From Actinosynnema pretiosum (lineage in GTDB: Bacteria; Actinomycetota; Actinomycetes; Mycobacteriales; Pseudonocardiaceae): a stretch of 47,733 nt of DNA. The position numbers and the translations under genes are program-made. Below the pieces are notes generated by a model. The model was not told the DNA's origin and did not search any database. It saw only the letters and a list, made by a program, of their open reading frames with translations. Positions 32,077-40,876 of this stretch are shown in pieces. The stretch is from the NCBI RefSeq assembly GCF_024171695.1, contig NZ_JAMTCF010000036.1, positions 1 through 47,733 on the forward strand, written 5' to 3'. Position 1 is the stretch's first letter. Every line of letters starts with the position of its first letter.

Positions 32077-34065
32077 ATGTCGGGTCGGGGACTTCGGGTG
32101 GAGCTGCTGGGACCGCTGCGCGCCTGGGCGGACCCCGGCGAACAGTCCGAGATCGCGCTGGGACCGGCCCGCAGGCGCGCGGTGTTCGCGGTGCTCGCGG
32201 CCCGCGCCAACCAGGAGGTGACCAGGCAGGACCTGGTGGACGCGGTCTGGGGCGACCAGCCGCCGCCGACAGCCGTGGGCGCGCTGCACACCTACGTCTC
32301 CGGCCTGCGCACGGCACTGGGCGAGGACCGGGCGGCACTGGCGTCGGGCCGCGCCTCCTACTGCCTGCACGTGCCCGACGACGGCCTGGACACCGCCGGT
32401 TTCGAGCGCTCCCGCCTGACCGGGGTGCGCCTGCTGGGCGCCGGTGACTGGTCCGGGGCGCGCACCGCGCTGACCGGGGCGCTGGCGCTGTGGCGCGGAA
32501 CCGCGCTCTCCGGCGTCCCCGGCCCGTTCGCCGAGGTGGAGCGCCGCAGGTTGGCCGAGCTGCGCCTGGGCGCCCTGGAGGCGCACGCCCGCGCCGGTCT
32601 GGAGCTCGGCGAGCACACCGAGGTCCTGGCCTCCCTGTCCGCACTCGTGGCCGAGCACCCCGGCCACGAGTCGCTGCGGGAGCTGGTCATGCTGGCCCTG
32701 CTCCGCTCGGGCCGCCGGGCCGAGGCGCTGAAGTCCTACCAGGACGCCCGCCGCGCGCTCGCGGGCCAGGGCGTGGAACCGGGCCCCGCCCTCCGCGCGC
32801 TGCACCAGCGCGTTCTGCGCGAGGACCCCGGCGCGGCGGCCGTGGCGGAGGTGCTGGCGGCGGGCCCGGTGCGCGCGGACCGGATCACCCGCGTGCGGGA
32901 CCTGATCGCGGGCCCGGCGGGCTGGGACCGGGCGTTCTCCGAGCAGCACCCGACCGTGGTCCGCCACTCCCCCGACCCCGCCGCACGCCGGACACCCGAC
33001 CGCCCCACCTCTCGCCCAGCCCCAACCCCAGCCCCACCCCCCCGCAGCTTCCTGGGCCGCACCGAGGAGCTGACCCTCCTGCGCGACCTGATCGCCGACG
33101 TGCGGTCGAACCGGAACGGCCTGCTGTGGCTGGAGGGCGACGCGGGCATCGGCAAGTCCGCCCTGATCGCCGAGGCGCTGTCCGGCGCGGCGGGCTGCCG
33201 CGTGGTCGCGGTGGCCGGGACCGGAGGCCTGTTCGGCGACCCCGCCACCGCCCCGCTGGTCGCCGCCGCGCTCACCGGCGCGCCCACCCCCGAGCCGCTG
33301 GTCCTGCTGGTGGAGGACCTGCACGCGCTGTCCGAACCCGACCTGCTGATGTGGCACCGCCTGGCCACCACCGCGCAGGCCACCCGCAGCTCCCCGCTGC
33401 TCCTGCTCGCCACGTCCCGCCCGGTCACCTCGAACCGCGTGCTGCCCAGGCTGCGCAGGGCCGTGCGCGTCCGGGGCGGCCACCTGCGCACCCTGCCGCC
33501 ACTCCCCACCCCCTACATCGCGGCGCTGATCGGCCAGGTGGTGGGCGCCCGCCCCGGCGCGTCCCTCCTCGAACTGGCCCGCCGCTCGGGCGGGAACCCC
33601 CTGTGCGCCGAGCGCGTGGCGACCTCCCTGCTGCACCGCGACGCCGTGCGCGTGGTGGACGGCGTGGCCGAGGTCGACGAGTCGGACCTGGAGCGGGTGC
33701 CCCCGGCGCTGCTGTCACTGGCGGCGGGGGTCCTGGAACCGCTGTCCGCAGCCGCCGGGGAGGTGCTCCGCTGCGCGGCCGTGCTCGGTCCGCGCTTCCG
33801 GGTGGCCGAACTGGGCGCGCTGACCGGCCGCACCGTCCGCGAGCTGCTGGGCGCGCTGGACGAGGCGGTGGCCGCGTCGGTGGTGGTGGACCCCGGTTCC
33901 GGCGAGGAGCTGGCGTTCCGCACCCCGTGCCTGCGCCGCGCCCTCCTGGCGGGCCTGCCCACCACGACCCTCAGCGCGCTGCGCCACCGGGCCGCCCAGG
34001 CCCTTCACGCCCTGGGCGCGCCCCCGGAGCGCATCGCCGCCCTGGAGCCGGCGTTCCCCGGCTGA
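32077..34065 (+). CDS. BTAD/AAA transcriptional regulator (SARP-like, short form)
   Basis: Product is 662 aa. It has a winged helix (VELLGPLRAWADPGEQSEIA; RQDLVDAVWGDQPPPTAVGA), a BTAD to about residue 245, a Pro-rich linker (~300-325), and an AAA/NTPase domain with Walker A GDAGIGKS (354-361) and Walker B VEDLHAL (412-418). Compared with the regulator at 405-3845 it lacks the ~450-residue C-terminal TPR-like region and ends soon after the winged-helix part of the ATPase module. It faces away from the CIS locus at its right border. An activator role for the locus is likely but inferred. Confidence 0.9.
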   Translation: MSGRGLRVELLGPLRAWADPGEQSEIALGPARRRAVFAVLAARANQEVTRQDLVDAVWGDQPPPTAVGALHTYVSGLRTALGEDRAALASGRASYCLHVPDDGLDTAGFERSRLTGVRLLGAGDWSGARTALTGALALWRGTALSGVPGPFAEVERRRLAELRLGALEAHARAGLELGEHTEVLASLSALVAEHPGHESLRELVMLALLRSGRRAEALKSYQDARRALAGQGVEPGPALRALHQRVLREDPGAAAVAEVLAAGPVRADRITRVRDLIAGPAGWDRAFSEQHPTVVRHSPDPAARRTPDRPTSRPAPTPAPPPRSFLGRTEELTLLRDLIADVRSNRNGLLWLEGDAGIGKSALIAEALSGAAGCRVVAVAGTGGLFGDPATAPLVAAALTGAPTPEPLVLLVEDLHALSEPDLLMWHRLATTAQATRSSPLLLLATSRPVTSNRVLPRLRRAVRVRGGHLRTLPPLPTPYIAALIGQVVGARPGASLLELARRSGGNPLCAERVATSLLHRDAVRVVDGVAEVDESDLERVPPALLSLAAGVLEPLSAAAGEVLRCAAVLGPRFRVAELGALTGRTVRELLGALDEAVAASVVVDPGSGEELAFRTPCLRRALLAGLPTTTLSALRHRAAQALHALGAPPERIAALEPAFPG

Positions 34066-34072
34066 CCGCCCG

Positions 34073-34990
34073 TCACAGGTGCCCTTCCCTCCGCAACCAG
34101 GAGAAGGCCACCCACCCGATCGGCACGCGCGCCCAGAACGAGATCAACCGGTGCAGCAGCGCCACCACGAGCGCCATGGACGGGTCGAGCCCGACCGCCG
34201 CCAGCTGCGCCGCCAGCACCAGCTCGGCGGCCCCGGCCCCACCCGGAACCGGCACCGCGCCCGCGATCGCCGTCCCGGCGGCGGCGACCAGCAGCAGGTC
34301 CCCCAGCGGCACGTCCCCGCCGAACGCGGCCACCGCCGCCGCCAGCGCGGCCGTCGACCCGAGCAGCGCCACCACGTGCCCGGCGAGCACCACCGCGCAC
34401 CGGCCTGGCGTGCCGAGCCCCTGCCCCATGCCCGCGAGCGCGTCCAGGATCATCACCCGGCTGCGCCGGACCAGCAGGGCAGCCGCCAGCACCACCACGA
34501 CCGCCACCGCGACCAGCCACCCGATGCCGGGGCTGAGCAGCTCGCTGACCCGCCCGGAGGTGGCCAGGAACGGCAGCACGATCATGACCGTGATCAGCAC
34601 CGAGGTCCCCTGCACCGCGCCGACCGCGCCGACCGCCCCCGGCGTGGGCACCCCGTTGCGCCCGAGGAACCGCACGTTGGTGGCCATGCCGCCCAGGTTG
34701 GCCGGGGTGACCAGGTTCCCGAACGAGGTGGCCAGCTGGGCCACGGTGGTCAGCCCCCACGGCAGGTGCACGGGCGAGGCGGCGCGCAGCGACAGCACGT
34801 TGCCCAGCACCGGCAGGGTGGAGGCGGCGATGGCGGCCAGCACCCAGGCGGGGTCGGACTTGACGAACACCTTGCGCAGGATGCCGCTGTCCACTTGGTG
34901 CGCGAAGACGGCGAGAGCCACCACGACGACCGCCACCGCGGCGAACTTGAGCAAGGTCGTCCGGTGCTCCGCACCGCGAGTGATGATCAC
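34073..34990 (-). CDS. Flippase-like/LPG synthase TM family membrane protein (UPF0104-like)
   Basis: Product is 305 aa with about seven or eight hydrophobic segments. Family marks include the LATSFGNLVTPANLGGMATN region and GAVPVPGGAGAAELVLAAQL near the C-terminus. Relatives include lysylphosphatidylglycerol synthase membrane domains and glycolipid flippases. Only the membrane domain is present, with no aminoacyl-transferase part. GTG 34990 is the best start despite a weak ribosome-binding site; the open frame continues upstream without family-like sequence. It converges on BTAD regulator 2 with only 7 bp between stop codons. Confidence 0.75.
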   Translation of the reverse strand: MIITRGAEHRTTLLKFAAVAVVVVALAVFAHQVDSGILRKVFVKSDPAWVLAAIAASTLPVLGNVLSLRAASPVHLPWGLTTVAQLATSFGNLVTPANLGGMATNVRFLGRNGVPTPGAVGAVGAVQGTSVLITVMIVLPFLATSGRVSELLSPGIGWLVAVAVVVVLAAALLVRRSRVMILDALAGMGQGLGTPGRCAVVLAGHVVALLGSTAALAAAVAAFGGDVPLGDLLLVAAAGTAIAGAVPVPGGAGAAELVLAAQLAAVGLDPSMALVVALLHRLISFWARVPIGWVAFSWLRREGHL

Positions 34991-35328
34991 GGATCCAGGA
35001 TGGACGGTCCGAGCTGAGAACGCGTCACACCACGGGTTGATCGGCGTGTACGACTTCCGCAGTACCCCTGACCTGCGAATGTGCGACGGAGGTGTGGTTT
35101 GGTGCGGCGTGTCGGGGTGTTCGCCCTGAGTGATCAACCTGAGAACCTGCGGTTTTCCCCTTCGGAGAACCGGACATGGTGGACATGTTGGGCCGTGTGA
35201 TTCGTCACGCGGCGTGTTCGGTTTGATCAGCAAAAAGGGCCCCGGAGCACGCCGGACGCGCCGCGGGCCGCCCCGCCCGGTCCAGGGTGGACGGTCGGCG
35301 AGCCGGCCACCCCGCTCCGACCACGGCC
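34991..35328. other. Intergenic stretch, no gene seen
   Basis: About 340 bp between the flippase-like gene start and the repressor gene end. It includes a direct repeat of AACCTG near 35147, a near-repeat of GGACATG at 35172-35190, and the likely terminator described separately. It probably also holds the promoter of the flippase-like gene; no clear -10 was found. Confidence 0.5.
35232..35269 (-). terminator. Probable rho-independent terminator of the DeoR/LacI gene
   Basis: Read on the minus strand, a GC-rich hairpin (GGCCCGCGG ... CCGGGGCC) is followed by CCTTTTTG. The stem has one bulge. It lies ~60 bp past the repressor gene stop, the right place for a terminator. Confidence 0.55.
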
Positions 35329-36444
35329 CTACCCCACCGCCGAGGGCGCCGCCGAGGACCCCCTGGTGATCAGCTCCGGTTGCACCACCACCCGGTGCAC
35401 CGGCCGCTCTCCACCCGCCCGCAACCGCGCCGCCAGCAGCGCCACCGCCGCCCGCCCCACCGCCGCCTTCGGCGGTCGCACCGCGGTCAGCGGCGGCTCG
35501 CACAGCTCCGCCATCTCGTCGTCGTAAGTCACCACCGACAACGCCCCCGGCACCACGATCCCGCGCTCCTGGCAGCGCTGCACGAGCGCCAGCGCCTCCG
35601 GGTCCGAGTGCACCAGCAGCGCCGTCGTCCCGCTCTCCAGGCACCGGTCGAGCAGCGCGTCGAGCTGCCGCGCCCAGTCCGGGTCGCGGTGGTCGCGGGT
35701 GCTCACCTCCGGCACGCCCTCCAGCTCCAGCCCCAGTTCCGCGCACGCCTGCCGCCACCCCCGGCGCAGGTGCGGGGCGGTGGGGCTGCTGGTCGAGGCG
35801 CACAGCCCGATCCGCCGGTGCCCCAGCTCCGCCAGGTGCCGCACCGCCGAGGCGGCCCCGAGCCGGTGGTCGCTGACCACCGATTCGAGCAGCCCGAGCC
35901 CAGGGTCGCCGGAGTCGCGCTCCAGCAGCACGACCGGCACTTCGGCAGACCGCAGCCAGTCCACCAGCGCCGCCCCCTGGCTGCCGGTGGTGGTCGGGGC
36001 GACCAGCAGCCCGTCCACGCCGACCGAGTCGACCAGCGCGCCGAGCTGGCGCAGCTCGTCGTCCGCCGCGTACCCGGCGCCGCGCAGCACCACCCGCAGC
36101 CCCAGCTCGTCGGCGGCCTCGCGGACCCCGCGCACCACGTCCGGCCAGTAGTAGACCAGCGACGGCACCACCAGCCCGACCACCGCGCCGGTGACCGCCC
36201 CGGCGCCGCGCCCGCCGCTGGTCGGGGCGGTCGCGGGCAGCTCCAGGGTCGCGCCGCCGTGCACCCGCCGCACCACGCCCTCCTGCGCGAGCCTGGTGAT
36301 GTCGCGGCGCACCGTGATCGCCGAGACGCCCAGCCGCGCCGCCAGCTCGTGCACCCGCACCGCGCCGTCGCGCCGCAGCAGCTCGACCACCCTGGCCCGC
36401 CGCTCCACGGGCAGCATCGCCCGCGCGTTCGTACCCGTTGTCAT
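35329..36444 (-). CDS. DeoR-type HTH / LacI-type sensor hybrid repressor
   Basis: Product is 371 aa. Residues ~10-65 are a DeoR winged helix (RRARVVELLRRDGAVRVHEL, LGVSAITVRRDITRL, VRRVHGGA). The remainder is a LacI/periplasmic-binding-type sensor domain (VGLVVPSLVYYWPDVVRGVR, HLAELGHRRIGLCAS, VTYDDEMAELCEPPLTAVRP). It probably binds a sugar and represses the divergent catabolic operon and itself. ATG 36444 lacks a strong ribosome-binding site. A CAGAAT -10-like element lies 6 nt upstream, compatible with a leaderless mRNA. Confidence 0.88.
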   Translation of the reverse strand: MTTGTNARAMLPVERRARVVELLRRDGAVRVHELAARLGVSAITVRRDITRLAQEGVVRRVHGGATLELPATAPTSGGRGAGAVTGAVVGLVVPSLVYYWPDVVRGVREAADELGLRVVLRGAGYAADDELRQLGALVDSVGVDGLLVAPTTTGSQGAALVDWLRSAEVPVVLLERDSGDPGLGLLESVVSDHRLGAASAVRHLAELGHRRIGLCASTSSPTAPHLRRGWRQACAELGLELEGVPEVSTRDHRDPDWARQLDALLDRCLESGTTALLVHSDPEALALVQRCQERGIVVPGALSVVTYDDEMAELCEPPLTAVRPPKAAVGRAAVALLAARLRAGGERPVHRVVVQPELITRGSSAAPSAVG

Positions 36445-36450
36445 CCGGCG

Positions 36451-36533
36451 ATTCTGCCCACCGCGCGCGGGTGATCACACGTGATCGGTTGTGCGCACCG
36501 GGGATTGACGTCGGAAAACCGATCACCCACGAT
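36451..36533. promoter_or_regulatory. Divergent promoters and operators of the sugar operon
   Basis: The plus promoter is TTGACG (36505-36510) with CACGAT (36528-36533) at 17-bp spacing. A perfect 10-bp inverted repeat, GTGATCGGTT (36481-36490) with AACCGATCAC (36517-36526), flanks and overlaps it. A separate palindrome GTGATCAC (36471-36478) covers the expected -35 of the repressor gene, whose -10-like CAGAAT is at 36456-36451. The arrangement suits mutual repression by the DeoR/LacI protein. Confidence 0.65.
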
Positions 36534-36571
36534 CTGCCCCACGGCTCCCTCGCCCGGCGGAAGGGATCGGC

Positions 36572-37591
36572 GTGACCGGACAACGACGACGACCGCGTGC
36601 GCTGCTGGTGATGGACGGCTCGACCTTCCGGACGCAGTTCCACGCCCCGCAGCTGAGCAGGCTGGGCGAGCTGGCCGACACCGCCGACCCGGTGTGGGTG
36701 GACGAGCTGGACTCGCCGGGAGCCCGGCGGGCGCTGCGCGGCAGCGAGGTGCTGCTGACCTCGTGGGGCTGCCCAGGGCTGACCGCCGAGCGCCTCGCCG
36801 CCGCGCCCGAGCTGCGCGCGGTGTTCCACTGCGCGGGCACGGTGCGCCCGCTGGTGAGCGAGAGCCTGTGGCAGCGCGGGATCCTGGTCACCACCGCCGC
36901 CGACGACAACGCGGTGCCGGTCGCCGAGTTCACGCTGGCCGCGATCGTGTTCGCGGGCAAGAAGGTCCCGTTCCTGGCGCAGGACGCCCGGCGGCACCGC
37001 GCCGACTGGTCGTACCGGGCCGCGCGCGGCGAGCTGTCCAACCGAGGACGGGTGATCGGCCTGGTCGGGTTCTCCCGCGTGGGCAGGCGGGTGGCGGCGA
37101 TGCTGCGGGCGCTGGAGGTCCGGGTTCTGGTGGCCGACCCGCACGCCGACGCGGCCGAGGTGCGCGCGGCGGGCGCGGAGCTGGTGCCGCTGCCCGACCT
37201 GCTGCGGGCGTGCGACGTGCTGTCGCTGCACCTGCCCGCGCTGCCGTCGACCAGCAACCTGATCGGGCGGCGGGAGCTGGCGCTGCTGCGCGACGGCGCC
37301 ACCGTGATCAACACCGCGCGCGGGGCCGTGCTGGACACCGCCGCGCTGGAGCGCGAGTGCGCGGGCGGCAGGCTGGACGCGATCCTGGACGTCACCGAGC
37401 CCGAACCGCTGCCCGCCGCGTCGGTGCTCTACGACCTGCCCAACGTGATGATCACCCCGCACGTGGCCGGGTCGCTCGACTCGGAGGCGCGGCGGATGAG
37501 CGACAGCGCCCTGGAGGAGCTGGCCCGCTACCTGGACGGGCAGCCGCCGAGGTCGCCGGTGACCGCCGAGCGGCTGCGGGTGAGCGCGTGA
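36572..37591 (+). CDS. D-isomer-specific 2-hydroxyacid dehydrogenase family protein
   Basis: Product is 339 aa. The NAD-binding core is GRVIGLVGFSRVGRRVAAML (GxVGxxxVG form). The family catalytic arginine (NTARGAVLDTAAL), glutamate (DVTEPEPLP) and histidine (ITPHVAGSLDSEARRM) are all present. It probably reduces or oxidises a sugar-derived 2-keto/2-hydroxy acid in the operon's pathway. GTG 36572 has GGAAGGG upstream. The stop overlaps the next start (GTGA). Confidence 0.88.
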   Translation: MTGQRRRPRALLVMDGSTFRTQFHAPQLSRLGELADTADPVWVDELDSPGARRALRGSEVLLTSWGCPGLTAERLAAAPELRAVFHCAGTVRPLVSESLWQRGILVTTAADDNAVPVAEFTLAAIVFAGKKVPFLAQDARRHRADWSYRAARGELSNRGRVIGLVGFSRVGRRVAAMLRALEVRVLVADPHADAAEVRAAGAELVPLPDLLRACDVLSLHLPALPSTSNLIGRRELALLRDGATVINTARGAVLDTAALERECAGGRLDAILDVTEPEPLPAASVLYDLPNVMITPHVAGSLDSEARRMSDSALEELARYLDGQPPRSPVTAERLRVSA

Positions 37592-39543
37592 GCGCGGACC
37601 GGGAGCTGTCCCCGATCACCGGCTGGACGCGCGGGCACTGGACCGCGCTGGCGGACCGGATGCTGGACGCGGTGCGCCCGCTGACCTCGCCCGGCGGGGC
37701 CAGGATCGTGCTGCCCGGCCCGACCGGCGGCCTCGGCGCGGACGTCGACGGCCTGGAGGGCTTCGCGCGCACGTTCCTGCTGGCCGGTTTCCGCCTGGCC
37801 GGGGAACGCGGCCACGACCCGGCGAACCTGGCCGAGCGCTACGCGGGCGGCCTGGCGTCCGGCGTCGACCCGGCGTCCCCCGAGCGCTGGCCGCGCCCCG
37901 ACGAGCACGCCCAGGCCAAGGTGGAGGCGGCCTCGCTGGCGCTGGTGCTGGACCTGACCCGGCCGTGGCTGTGGGACCTGCTGCCCGAGCGCACCAGGGA
38001 CCAGGTGGTCGACTACCTGTCCCCGGTGGTCGGCGACGACACCTACCCGCGCTGCAACTGGCTGTGGTTCCGCATCGTCGCGCAGACCTTCCTGCGCTCG
38101 GTCGGCGGGCCGTGGCGGGCCGAGGACGTCGAGTCGGACCTGGCGCTGCACGAGGATTTCCTGCGCGTGGACGCCTGGTACTCGGACGGCGACGAGCGCG
38201 CGTTCGACCACTACAACGGCTGGGCGATGCACCTGTACCCGGTGCTGTGGTCGAGGATGCGCGGCGCCCGCGAGATCACCGATCGGTCCACTGTGGACAC
38301 CGCCCGCCTCGACCGCTTCCTGCTCGACTACGCGAACCTGATCGGCGCGGACGGCTCCCCGCTGGTCCAGGGCCGCAGCCTCACCTACCGCTTCGCCGCC
38401 GCCGCGCCGCTGTGGGTGGGCGCGCTCGCCGAGGTCCCCTCCACCCCGCCGGGCCTGCTGCGCCGCGCCGCGTCCGGGATCGTGCGGCACTTCGCCGACC
38501 GGGGCGCGCCCGACGAGCGCGGCCTGCTCACCCCGGGCTGGCACCACGCCTGGCCGGGGATCGCCCAGTCCTACTCCGGCCCGTCCTCGCCCTACTGGGC
38601 CGCCAAGGGGATGCTCGGCCTGGCCATGCCCGCCGACCACCCGGCGTGGCGGGCGGTGGAGGAGCCGCTGCCGGTGGAGACCGCCGACCGGCTGTGGACG
38701 GCCGCCGCGCCGGGCTGGCTGGTCAGCGGCACCCGCGCGGACGGCGTGGTCCGGGTGGTCAACCACGGGACCGACCACGCCGCCGAGGGCGCGCACGTCG
38801 GCGACTCCCCGCTCTACACCCGCTTCGGCTACTCCACCGCCACCGCGCCCCCGCTGTCCGAGCGGTCCTGGACCACCCCGGCCGACCAGTCCGCCGTGCT
38901 CCTGGACGCGACGGGCCGCGCCACCCACCGCGCCGGGATGTCGTTGCTGCGCACCGGACTCGTCGACGACGGGCAGGTCGCGCTCGGCGCGTCGCGGGCC
39001 CGCGCGCACTGGCTCGCCGACACCCCGCCCGCCCGCGACCACGGCTCGGGCCGCACCGGCGCGCACACCGACGCCGCGCTGATCACCGCGGTGTCGCTGC
39101 TGCGCGGACCGTGGGAGGTGCGCTGCGTCCGCGTCGACCCGCTGCCCGGGAACCCCGGCGCGCTCGACGCCGCGACCGCGCTGCGCGTCGGCGGCTGGCC
39201 CCTGGCCGCGCGCACCCGCCCCGAGGTGTCCACCACCCCCTCCCGCCTCACGATCACCGACGGCACGACGACGTCCACCCTGCTGACCACCGAGCCGGGC
39301 GACACCGTGGAAGCGCTTTCCGAGCACGACGCCAGCCCGCTCGGTCCACACAGCGCCACCCCGTGCGCCACGGGCCCGATCACCCCGAGCCGGTGGCGCG
39401 CCTACGCCATCGGTCTCTCCCGCACCCCGGAACCGCCCGACGCCCCCACCACGAGCCTCAGCTCGACCGACCTGCGCGTCACCTGGCCGGACGGCCGCAC
39501 GACCGCGCTCGACCTGGCCGAGTTCCACCCCACCGCGCCCTGA
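37588..39543 (+). CDS. DUF2264 family protein (glycan hydrolase-like)
   Basis: Product is 651 aa. The N-terminal ~370 residues match DUF2264, an alpha/alpha-barrel family related to unsaturated-uronide hydrolases: WTALADRMLDAVRPLTSPGG, YPRCNWLWFRIVAQTFLRSV, DAWYSDGDERAFDHYNGWAM, GPSSPYWAAKGMLGLAMPAD. The C-terminal ~250 residues are beta-rich. No signal peptide, so it acts on imported oligosaccharides. GTG 37588 overlaps the dehydrogenase stop. The exact substrate is not visible. Confidence 0.88.
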   Translation: MSADRELSPITGWTRGHWTALADRMLDAVRPLTSPGGARIVLPGPTGGLGADVDGLEGFARTFLLAGFRLAGERGHDPANLAERYAGGLASGVDPASPERWPRPDEHAQAKVEAASLALVLDLTRPWLWDLLPERTRDQVVDYLSPVVGDDTYPRCNWLWFRIVAQTFLRSVGGPWRAEDVESDLALHEDFLRVDAWYSDGDERAFDHYNGWAMHLYPVLWSRMRGAREITDRSTVDTARLDRFLLDYANLIGADGSPLVQGRSLTYRFAAAAPLWVGALAEVPSTPPGLLRRAASGIVRHFADRGAPDERGLLTPGWHHAWPGIAQSYSGPSSPYWAAKGMLGLAMPADHPAWRAVEEPLPVETADRLWTAAAPGWLVSGTRADGVVRVVNHGTDHAAEGAHVGDSPLYTRFGYSTATAPPLSERSWTTPADQSAVLLDATGRATHRAGMSLLRTGLVDDGQVALGASRARAHWLADTPPARDHGSGRTGAHTDAALITAVSLLRGPWEVRCVRVDPLPGNPGALDAATALRVGGWPLAARTRPEVSTTPSRLTITDGTTTSTLLTTEPGDTVEALSEHDASPLGPHSATPCATGPITPSRWRAYAIGLSRTPEPPDAPTTSLSSTDLRVTWPDGRTTALDLAEFHPTAP

Positions 39544-39597
39544 CCGAGGAGCGCCGACCGGCACGGACCGGCACCACCCTGAGAGGACGGGTCAACG

Positions 39598-40872
39598 ATG
39601 ATTCCGAACCGCCGCGCCGGATCGCGGGCACGACGCTGGGCAGGCCTGGCCGCCGCCCTCTCCCTGGCGGTCACCGGCTGCGGACCCGGCGCCGCCACCG
39701 ACCCGAACACGCTCACCGTGTCGGTGTGGAACCTGGCCAGCACCCCCGAGTTCCAGGCCCTGTTCGACGCCTTCGAGCAGGCCAACCCCGGTGTCATGGT
39801 CAAGCCGGTGGACATCCTCGCCGCCGACTACCCGGAGAAGGTCACCACCATGCTCGCGGGCGGCGACCGCACCGACGTGATCACCATGAAGAACGTCACC
39901 GACTACGCCCGCCACTCCAGCCGGGGCCAGCTCCAGGACGTCACCGACCTCGTGGAACCGCTGAAGTCCCAGGGCCTGCAAGGACTCGAGGCGTTCGACA
40001 CCGACGGCAAGTACTTCGCCGCCCCGTACCGCCAGGACTTCTGGGTGCTGTACTACAACAAGACCCTGTTCCAGCAGGCAGGCGTCCCCGCGCCGCAGAA
40101 CTGGACCTGGGCCGAGTACGCCGACGCCGCGAAGAAGCTCACCACCGGCAGCGGCGGCGACAAGACCTTCGGCGCCTACCACCACGTGTGGCGCTCCGTC
40201 GTCCACTCCGTCGCCGCGGCCCAGAACGACGGCGACCAGCTGAGCGGCGACTACGGCTTCCTCGCCGAGCAGTACACCACCGCGCTGCGGATGCAGGACG
40301 AGGGCTCGGTCCTGGACTACGGCACCGCCACCACCCAGCAGGCCGACTACCGCAGCACGTTCGAGAAGGCCAAGGCCGCCATGCTGCCCATGGGCACCTG
40401 GTACATCTCCAGCATCGTCAAGGCCAAGAAGGAGGGCAACTCCCAGGTCGACTGGGGCATCGCACCGCTGCCCCAGCGCGCCGAGGGCGGCGACACCACC
40501 ACCTTCGGCTCCCCCACCGCGTTCGCCGCGAACCGCAACGCCGACAACAGCGACCTGGCCCGCAAGTTCGTCGCCTTCGCCGCCGGGGAGGAGGGCGCGA
40601 AGGCCATCACGGCGGTCGGCGTCGTGCCCGCGCTGCGCAGCGAAGCGCTGACCGACGCCTACTTCCAGCTCGACGGCATGGCGAAGGACGAGCTGTCCAC
40701 CACCGCGTTCAGCCCGGACCACGTCGCACTCGAGATGCCGGTGAGCAAGCGCAGCTCCGCCGTCGACTCCATCCTCAAGGAGGAGCACGAGCTGATCATG
40801 GTCGGTGACAAGTCCATCGCCGACGGCATCCGCGACATGGGCGAGCGCGTCCGCACCGAGGCCCCCGAGTAG
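39598..40872 (+). CDS. ABC sugar-binding lipoprotein
   Basis: Product is 424 aa. A twin-Arg-free lipoprotein signal ends in a lipobox LAVTGC with the acylated Cys at 28. The body is a family 1 solute-binding protein (SVWNLASTPEFQALFDAFEQ, APYRQDFWVLYYNKTLFQQA, AMLPMGTWYISS, GIAPLPQ). GAGAGGA lies ~10 nt before ATG 39598. It is followed by its two permease genes, so it supplies the importer's specificity, probably for an oligosaccharide. Confidence 0.93.
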   Translation: MIPNRRAGSRARRWAGLAAALSLAVTGCGPGAATDPNTLTVSVWNLASTPEFQALFDAFEQANPGVMVKPVDILAADYPEKVTTMLAGGDRTDVITMKNVTDYARHSSRGQLQDVTDLVEPLKSQGLQGLEAFDTDGKYFAAPYRQDFWVLYYNKTLFQQAGVPAPQNWTWAEYADAAKKLTTGSGGDKTFGAYHHVWRSVVHSVAAAQNDGDQLSGDYGFLAEQYTTALRMQDEGSVLDYGTATTQQADYRSTFEKAKAAMLPMGTWYISSIVKAKKEGNSQVDWGIAPLPQRAEGGDTTTFGSPTAFAANRNADNSDLARKFVAFAAGEEGAKAITAVGVVPALRSEALTDAYFQLDGMAKDELSTTAFSPDHVALEMPVSKRSSAVDSILKEEHELIMVGDKSIADGIRDMGERVRTEAPE

Positions 40873-40876
40873 ACCC

